A stretch of 35,095 nucleotides of DNA, from positions 1-35,095 of the forward strand of contig JACPQM010000088.1 in NCBI GenBank assembly GCA_016190505.1, written 5' to 3'. The notes under the pieces were generated by a model. It was not told the origin of the DNA. It searched no databases and saw only the letters and a program-made list of their open reading frames with translations. Shown one piece after another: positions 30,675-35,095 of this stretch (its first letter is position 1; each line of letters opens with the position of its first letter). A program made the position numbers and the translations under genes. Source of the DNA: Chloroflexota bacterium (lineage in GTDB: Bacteria > Chloroflexota > Dehalococcoidia > JACPQK01).

Positions 30675-32916
30675 GCCTCCCTCCGAACGGTGGTCTGGGC
30701 GGGCCTCCGGGGGAGGGCCCGCGATGTGGGGGGCCGCCGAAGCCGGGCCGGCGGGGTGGGAAGTCCCCGCCCTCTCTCGGCCCGGGGGCAAAGCCCGGGC
30801 GTGGGGCAGCCCTGGGTGGCCCCGCAGCCCCGGCCGGCTGGAACAGCGCCCGCCGGGATAGGTTCACTCGCCCCATCCGGTCTATCTCAGTGACCACAAC
30901 GGTGACCTCATCACCGACGCTCACCACGTCCTCGGGGCGATACACGTTCCCCTCGGCGAGCTCGCTGACCGGCACCAGTCCCTCTTTGCCCGGGAATATC
31001 TCCACAAAGGCGCCGTTACGCATCAGACGGGTCACCTTGCCCGTGTAGACATGGCCCACTTCAACATCCTGGGTCAGCTCCATGATCCGGTCAATGGCCC
31101 GTTTCGCCGCCTCCTCGCTGGTGGACCCAATGAACACCGTGCCGTCGCTCTCCACATCTATGGTGGCTTTGGTGTCCTCGATGATGGACCGGATGGTCTT
31201 GCCGCCCGGCCCGATGACCGCGCCGATCTTCTCCTGCTTGATCTGGATCTTCACGATGCGCGGGGCATACTTGCTGAGCTGAGGTCTGGGGCTGCTGATG
31301 GCCTGGTCCATGATCCCCAGAATAGTCATGCGGGCCTCGTGAGCTTGCTCCATGGCCCTGTCCAGCACGCTCAGGTCGAGGCCCAGGGCCTTGATGTCGA
31401 GTTGGAGAGCTGTGACACCCCGCTCCGTTCCCGCCACCTTGAAATCCATGTCGCCGTAGGCGTCTTCGATGCCCGCGATGTCGGTGAGCACAGCAGTCCG
31501 GCCGTCCTCCTGGAGCAGGCCCATGGCCACACCGGCCACGTGGGCCCGCATGGGCACCCCCGCGTCCATTAGCGACAGGCTGGAGGCACAGACGCTGGCC
31601 ATGGAGGTGCTGCCGTTGGAGCTGAGGACCTCGGAGACAATCCGGATGGTGTAGGGGAAGTCGGTTTCATCGGGTATCAGCGGCTCCAGCGCCCGCTCCG
31701 CTAATGCCCCATGCCCGATCTCCCGGCGCCCTGGCCCGAGCATCCTCTTGGCCTCGCCCGTAGAGAAAGGCGGGAAGTTGTAATGGTGCATGAAACGCTT
31801 GGATTCTTCAGGCGTGAGGTCGTCAATCTGCTGCTCCATGCCCGGTGGCGCCAGGGTAGTGATGGCAAGCACCTGGGTCTCGCCACGGGTGAACAGGCCC
31901 GAGCCATGAGTGCGGGGCAACAGGCCTAATTCGCAACTGATGGGCCGGATCTCGTCATAGGCGCGGCCGTCGGTGCGGCGTCCCGTAGCTAGGATGTGCT
32001 GTCGCACGGCCCGGCGAAGCTCCTTCTCCGCGGTGGCTTTGACCACCCCGACAGGGAAGCGGTCCCCCAACTGGCTAAGCAAGTCCTGGAGGAGGTCCTC
32101 AGGCACCTCGTTACGCTCCCCCCGGCTGACGCCGCCGAGCAGCCGGGGCAGTTTCTCAGCCACAGCCGCGGACACTGCTCGCGCTAGCTCCGGGTCCATG
32201 GGCTCGGGGGCTGGCGTTGCCTTGGTCACTTCGTTGGCCAGCTCCTCCTGGAGGTCGAGCACCGTCTGGTTCACCTGCTGGCCAAACTCCAGGGCCCGCA
32301 CCATCACCGATTCCGGGACCTCGAGGGCACCCGCCTCCACCATCACCACCGCCGAGCGAGTACCCGCCACCACCAGGTCCAGGGAGCTCTCTTCCAGCTC
32401 GCTGTAGGTGGGGTTGACTACCAACTCGCCGTTCACGTAACCAACCCTGGTAGCGGCCACCGGCCCGGCGAAGGGAATCGGTGACAGGCCCAAGGCTGCC
32501 GAAGCCCCGATGATGGCGAGTATGTCCGGGTCGTTCTCCTGGTCGGCGGAGAGGACGGTACATACGATCTGAACGTCGTTGCGCAAGGACTTGGGGAACA
32601 GGGGACGCAGCGGGCGGTCAGTAAGTCTGGCCGCCAGAATGGCGTCTGTGGTGGGCCTGCCCTCCCTGCGGAAGAAACCGCCGGGTATCTTCCCGGCGGC
32701 GTAAAGCTTGCCTTCGTAGTCCACGGTGAGGGGCAGGAAGTCCACCCCTTCTCGCTGCTTGTCCGACATGCAGGCGGTCACCAGGAGGATGGTATCCCCG
32801 TAGCGGAGCGTCACTGCCCCACCAGCCTGCCCTGCCAGTTTGCCAGACTCCAAAGAGAGGGTCCTACCCCCTATTTCTTTTTGAACGGACTTGAACCTGG
32901 TAGTTGCCAACTTCAT
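30661..32916 (-). CDS. pnp: polyribonucleotide nucleotidyltransferase (PNPase)
   Basis: A 751-residue PNPase, the 3'-5' phosphorolytic exoribonuclease. Two RNase PH-like domains are present; the active one has SSNGSTSMASVC and DAYGDMDFKVAGT. A KH domain (IGAVIGPGGKTIRSI) and an S1 domain (GKVTRLMRNGAFVEIFPGKEGLVPVSEL) follow. The last ~58 residues form a Gly/Pro/Arg-rich tail (GFGGPPHRG type), longer and more basic than usual. ATG at 32916 has GGGAG directly adjacent, which is too close; TTG at 32910 would give ideal spacing and is a possible true start. Follows rpsO, as in many bacteria. Confidence 0.96.
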   Translation of the reverse strand: MKLATTRFKSVQKEIGGRTLSLESGKLAGQAGGAVTLRYGDTILLVTACMSDKQREGVDFLPLTVDYEGKLYAAGKIPGGFFRREGRPTTDAILAARLTDRPLRPLFPKSLRNDVQIVCTVLSADQENDPDILAIIGASAALGLSPIPFAGPVAATRVGYVNGELVVNPTYSELEESSLDLVVAGTRSAVVMVEAGALEVPESVMVRALEFGQQVNQTVLDLQEELANEVTKATPAPEPMDPELARAVSAAVAEKLPRLLGGVSRGERNEVPEDLLQDLLSQLGDRFPVGVVKATAEKELRRAVRQHILATGRRTDGRAYDEIRPISCELGLLPRTHGSGLFTRGETQVLAITTLAPPGMEQQIDDLTPEESKRFMHHYNFPPFSTGEAKRMLGPGRREIGHGALAERALEPLIPDETDFPYTIRIVSEVLSSNGSTSMASVCASSLSLMDAGVPMRAHVAGVAMGLLQEDGRTAVLTDIAGIEDAYGDMDFKVAGTERGVTALQLDIKALGLDLSVLDRAMEQAHEARMTILGIMDQAISSPRPQLSKYAPRIVKIQIKQEKIGAVIGPGGKTIRSIIEDTKATIDVESDGTVFIGSTSEEAAKRAIDRIMELTQDVEVGHVYTGKVTRLMRNGAFVEIFPGKEGLVPVSELAEGNVYRPEDVVSVGDEVTVVVTEIDRMGRVNLSRRALFQPAGAAGPPRAAPRPGFAPGPREGGDFPPRRPGFGGPPHRGPSPGGPPRPPFGGRHGPR

Positions 32917-32957
32917 CTCCCAATACCACGGATCCCCCAAATGAGAGGGACCGCTTC

Positions 32958-32978
32958 GGGCGACCCGGCGGGTCGCCC
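32958..32978. repeat. truncated GTAGGGGC-type palindrome
   Basis: GGGCGACCC/GGGTCGCCC arms around 3 nt, in the rpsO-pnp gap (148 nt). It could act as an attenuator or an RNase processing site. Confidence 0.65.
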
Positions 32979-33064
32979 CTGAACACCGCACAGCCCCCAG
33001 CTACGCGCCCACCTCCACCCAGCTTCGTCGGCCAGGGGTGTGCCCACAATCCCGCGTAGCGGGA

Positions 33065-33331
33065 CTATTTCCGCAGACCCAGTTGGGCCACAACTTCCCG
33101 GTAGCGGACCGGCTCAGTGCGGGCCATATAGGCCAGAAGCCGCCCGCGGTGCCCCACTAAACTCATCAGCCCCCTCCGGGAAGAGTGGTCATGGCGATTC
33201 GCTTTCAGGTGCTCTGCCAACTGGCTGATCCGCTCGGTGAGCAGGGCCACTTGGACCGCAGTCGAGCCTGTGTCCTTCTCGTGGACAGCGAACTGATGGA
33301 CTAGGCCTTCCTTCTTTTCTTTCGGGATCAT
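33065..33331 (-). CDS. rpsO: ribosomal protein S15
   Basis: 88 residues, the standard S15 length. HEKDTGSTAVQVALLTERISQLAEHLKANRHDHSSRRGL and GHRGRLLAYMARTEPVRYREV are the rRNA-binding helices. ATG at 33331 follows AGGTGGGGAA. S15 binds 16S rRNA in the 30S subunit; it begins the long rpsO-pnp-dap gene run. Confidence 0.97.
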   Translation of the reverse strand: MIPKEKKEGLVHQFAVHEKDTGSTAVQVALLTERISQLAEHLKANRHDHSSRRGLMSLVGHRGRLLAYMARTEPVRYREVVAQLGLRK

Positions 33332-33355
33332 TTCCCCACCTGACTTTTGGTGCTC

Positions 33356-33384
33356 ATAATAGCATACCCCCCAAATCACATCAA
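33356..33384 (-). promoter_or_regulatory. promoter of rpsO
   Basis: On the minus strand TTGATG (33379-33384), 17-bp spacer and extended TGC-TATTAT (33356-33361), about 25 nt upstream of the ATG. Confidence 0.6.
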
Positions 33385-33705
33385 GGTGCGCCGGCTCCGC
33401 CGGCAGGTCCACGTCAAAGTCGGGTTGGTTGGGTAGTGGAGAGGCCTGGCGGCAGAGTGGGAGTGCCGGTGTATGTGACATCAGCACTGTCATGGGGGTT
33501 CCGGGTGGTGTTTGAGGCGAGGCGGGACCTGTTGAACTCGCAACGACATGTGCCCTTCGATGCCTTGCAATGAACCAAGCCCCCATGTCATTCTGGAGTC
33601 CCGACGCATCGGGGCGAAGAATCCGCGCCTCCTGGTCTAGCTTGGCGCCGGGGAGTCGGACAGGACGACGAATCAGAGTCGCGCCCCTGGCAGCGGGCAT
33701 GCCCG

Positions 33706-33804
33706 GTCATTGCGAGCGCAGCGAAGTCCCGACACGTCGGGACCTGTGTGCGCATCAGAAGGTTGCTTCGTCGTCCCGACCCTGTCGGGACTCCTCGCAA
33801 TGAC
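33706..33804. mobile_element. MITE-like 99-bp inverted-repeat element
   Basis: Perfect 11-bp ends (GTCATTGCGAG / CTCGCAATGAC). Each arm holds a nested palindrome: 33726-33743 and 33773-33791, both GTCCCGAC...GTCGGGAC. No coding capacity. A degenerate relative is at 34870-34954, and fragments (CGCAATGATAG, CGATGCGTCGGG) surround it at 33535-33850. Confidence 0.6.
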
Positions 33805-33880
33805 ATGCAGTCCCCCGATGCGTCGGGACCTGTTAGACTCGCAATGATAGTAAAGAACCCAAAATGTCCAAAGTCCAGAC

Positions 33881-33910
33881 GTAGGGGCCCCGATAAATCG
33901 GGGCCCCTAC
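33881..33910. repeat. 30-bp GTAGGGGC palindrome
   Basis: Perfect 14+2+14 palindrome, GTAGGGGCCCCGAT arms, in the repeat-rich gap between rpsO and the regulator gene. Confidence 0.8.
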
Positions 33911-33933
33911 GCTTTGACCGCCCGGTTTCGCCA

Positions 33934-33962
33934 GTAGGGGCGACCCGGCGGGTCGCCCCTAC
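33934..33962. repeat. 29-bp GTAGGGGC palindrome
   Basis: 13+3+13 palindrome (GTAGGGGCGACCC arm); the same inner sequence as 21912-21940. Confidence 0.8.
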
Positions 33963-34024
33963 GCTTTCGTTACTTACTTTAGTTACTTTACACGCCGCGT
34001 ACTTTGTGGTATGTGGGGTGTAAT

Positions 34025-34705
34025 ATGTCGCCGACGCGAGATTCCCCAGCGCCTTGGCCACAAAACTATATGAACGGCGACCGCACACCATGCCAAGCGC
34101 GAGCTTTCGCCCAGACCGTGGAGCCGTTGCCCCTGTTGAGCAGCCTGCTCAGCCTGGACACCGGGGGACGGCGTCTGTATTTGCTGGTCAGTGACCAGGT
34201 CAATGAGGACCTGACCAGGACCATGCGGCGCCTGCGCGCGGCTGAAGGTGACTGCGGCGTGGTGGTGCTGTGCAACTCGGACGACCCAAAGCAGGTAGCC
34301 TTCGCCGTGGAGAGCGGCGCCGATGATTGTATCCTCATCCATACCGATGTCCACTACCTGCTGGCCCGCTTGCGGGCCACCGCCGCCCGGCTGCGCCGTA
34401 GCCAGCCGCCCCGGCGAAGCCCGCCGGAGGCGGGTCAGATAGATGTGGACCCCCACGCCTTCGAGGCCAAGGTGGGAGGCAAGGACCTCAGGCTCAGCCC
34501 GCTACAGTTCCGTCTGCTCAAGTTCCTCTGGGAGCACCAGGGCAGGGTGGTGGGCCACGATGCCCTGGAGCAGATGCTGTGGAACGACGCCAGCGCCGCC
34601 TCCCGGCAGTCCCTGAAACAGGTGGTGAGCCGGTTACGCAAGCGGCTGGGCCCGGCAGCGGGAGCTATCCGCAGCGTGGCCGGGGTGGGCTACCTGTTCA
34701 AATAG
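34025..34705 (+). CDS. OmpR-type winged-helix regulator with degenerate receiver domain
   Basis: A protein of about 226 residues. The C-terminus (about 140-226) is an OmpR/PhoB winged helix: LRLSPLQFRLLKFLWEHQGRVVGHDALEQMLW, then SLKQVVSRLRKRLG and IRSVAGVGYLF. The N-terminal part (about 45-125) has receiver-like spacing (ESGADDCI...LLARLRA) but lacks the phosphoacceptor Asp block (LLDLMMP type) and the acidic pair near the start. It may work without phosphorylation. No histidine kinase is adjacent. I take the ATG at 34025; ATG at 34070 or TTG at 34004 are alternatives. The TAG stop (34703-34705) lies at the start of a half palindrome. Confidence 0.75.
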   Translation: MSPTRDSPAPWPQNYMNGDRTPCQARAFAQTVEPLPLLSSLLSLDTGGRRLYLLVSDQVNEDLTRTMRRLRAAEGDCGVVVLCNSDDPKQVAFAVESGADDCILIHTDVHYLLARLRATAARLRRSQPPRRSPPEAGQIDVDPHAFEAKVGGKDLRLSPLQFRLLKFLWEHQGRVVGHDALEQMLWNDASAASRQSLKQVVSRLRKRLGPAAGAIRSVAGVGYLFK

Positions 34706-34716
34706 GGGCGACCCGG
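34703..34716. repeat. half copy of the GTAGGGGC palindrome
   Basis: TAGGGGCGACCCGG without its right arm; its first three bases are the regulator's stop codon. Confidence 0.55.
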
Positions 34717-34770
34717 TGCAGCGGCGCCGGAGGGGGCCTACCAGGGACCTGGCGCCGGCGACGGTCATAC

Positions 34771-34800
34771 GTAGGGGCCCCGATGTATCGGGGCCCCTAC
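34771..34800. repeat. 30-bp GTAGGGGC palindrome
   Basis: Perfect 14+2+14 palindrome, GTAGGGGCCCCGAT arms, 65 nt after the regulator stop. Confidence 0.8.
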
Positions 34801-34869
34801 GCCTCGAATTTGGACATCTTGGGTGCATCTCCTGGGTGGCCACAAACCGTGGGGCGGTGGTTCTGTACC

Positions 34870-34954
34870 GTCATTGCGAGTCCTTCCGCAGAAGGACGCT
34901 CTGCCGTTTGTGGCGGCCGGAGGTTGCTTCGTCGCTAGGCTCCTCTCAATGAAC
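34870..34954. mobile_element. degenerate MITE-like element
   Basis: GTCATTGCGAG at the left end and CTCTCAATGAAC at the right, sharing AGGTTGCTTCGTCG with 33706-33804. The remaining sequence to 35095 has only a CTCTCTCCC/GGGAGAGAG hairpin (about 35020-35042) and no gene. Confidence 0.5.
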
Positions 34955-35095
34955 CGACCTCGCACGTCATTACGCGTCCTTGTTGCCGAACCAAGAGCAC
35001 CAAAGGAGACGAAAGCCCCCTCTCTCCCCTGGAGGGAGAGAGCGAGAGTGAGGGGGAGATTGGACGCGGTCAGGGGCCAGCCTCACCCTCACCCA

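Noticed and set aside
33332-34024. Hidden gene or structured RNA in the long gap upstream of rpsO
   Set aside because: The stretch is explained by repeats and fragments; no frame with a start, ribosome binding site and domain was found.

Overview
This is a GC-rich bacterial chromosomal window with tightly packed genes, AGGAGG-type ribosome binding sites and sigma70-like promoters. The gene set (SufT-like protein, Ffh, UvrA, RpsO-Pnp, DapA/DapB/Asd, an EFR1-type flavodoxin-ferredoxin, lipoproteins with Pro/Thr-rich tails) and the many intergenic palindromes suggest an uncultured Chloroflexota (Dehalococcoidia-like) genome. That assignment is inference; there is no rRNA or other marker here to prove it.

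Layout. 0.3-5.7 kb: a DUF59/SufT-like Fe-S protein, a hemerythrin-domain protein, a large secreted S8 protease with FnIII and carboxypeptidase-regulatory-like domains, and a flavodoxin/2x[4Fe-4S] protein. 5.8-11.9 kb: ffh diverges from an operon in which an RNase J-like beta-CASP metallo-nuclease is followed 7 nt later by a Rad50/SbcC ATPase and then a PaaI-type thioesterase. 12.1-15.1 kb: an HD-domain protein, then an accessory cassette (HTH protein, 69-aa protein, PD-(D/E)XK nuclease with winged-helix-like part, 75-aa protein), then gene relics. 15.1-18.5 kb: uvrA overlapping hicA, followed by hicB, all on the minus strand. 18.7-24.5 kb: a membrane spermidine-synthase-like protein and three predicted lipoproteins that each carry a collagen-like Gly-X-Y stretch; one also has a type 1 copper domain. 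24.6-26.4 kb: enoyl-CoA hydratase and a lipoprotein dienelactone hydrolase. 26.5-33.3 kb: a long minus-strand run rpsO-pnp-dapB-asd-(DUF5678-like gene)-(retropepsin-like gene)-dapA. 34.0-34.7 kb: an OmpR-type regulator with a degenerate receiver domain.

The most distinctive feature is repeat load. About 15 copies of a ~29-bp palindrome (outer arms GTAGGGGC/GCCCCTAC) sit mostly at 3' ends of genes. There is also a 36-bp element next to two of the palindromes, a MITE-like ~99-bp element with 11-bp terminal inverted repeats, and a heptamer tandem array. Repeat-derived segments also occur in frame inside protein genes: two palindromes in the Rad50-like gene beside its zinc hook, a 34-codon segment in uvrA, and the C-terminal tail of dapA.

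The strongest candidates for unusual biology are the beta-CASP nuclease/Rad50 pair (where SbcD/Mre11 would normally be), the collagen-like lipoprotein cluster, the 12.8-14.8 kb nuclease cassette, and the uvrA-hicAB junction with a displaced uvrA 3'-end relic.
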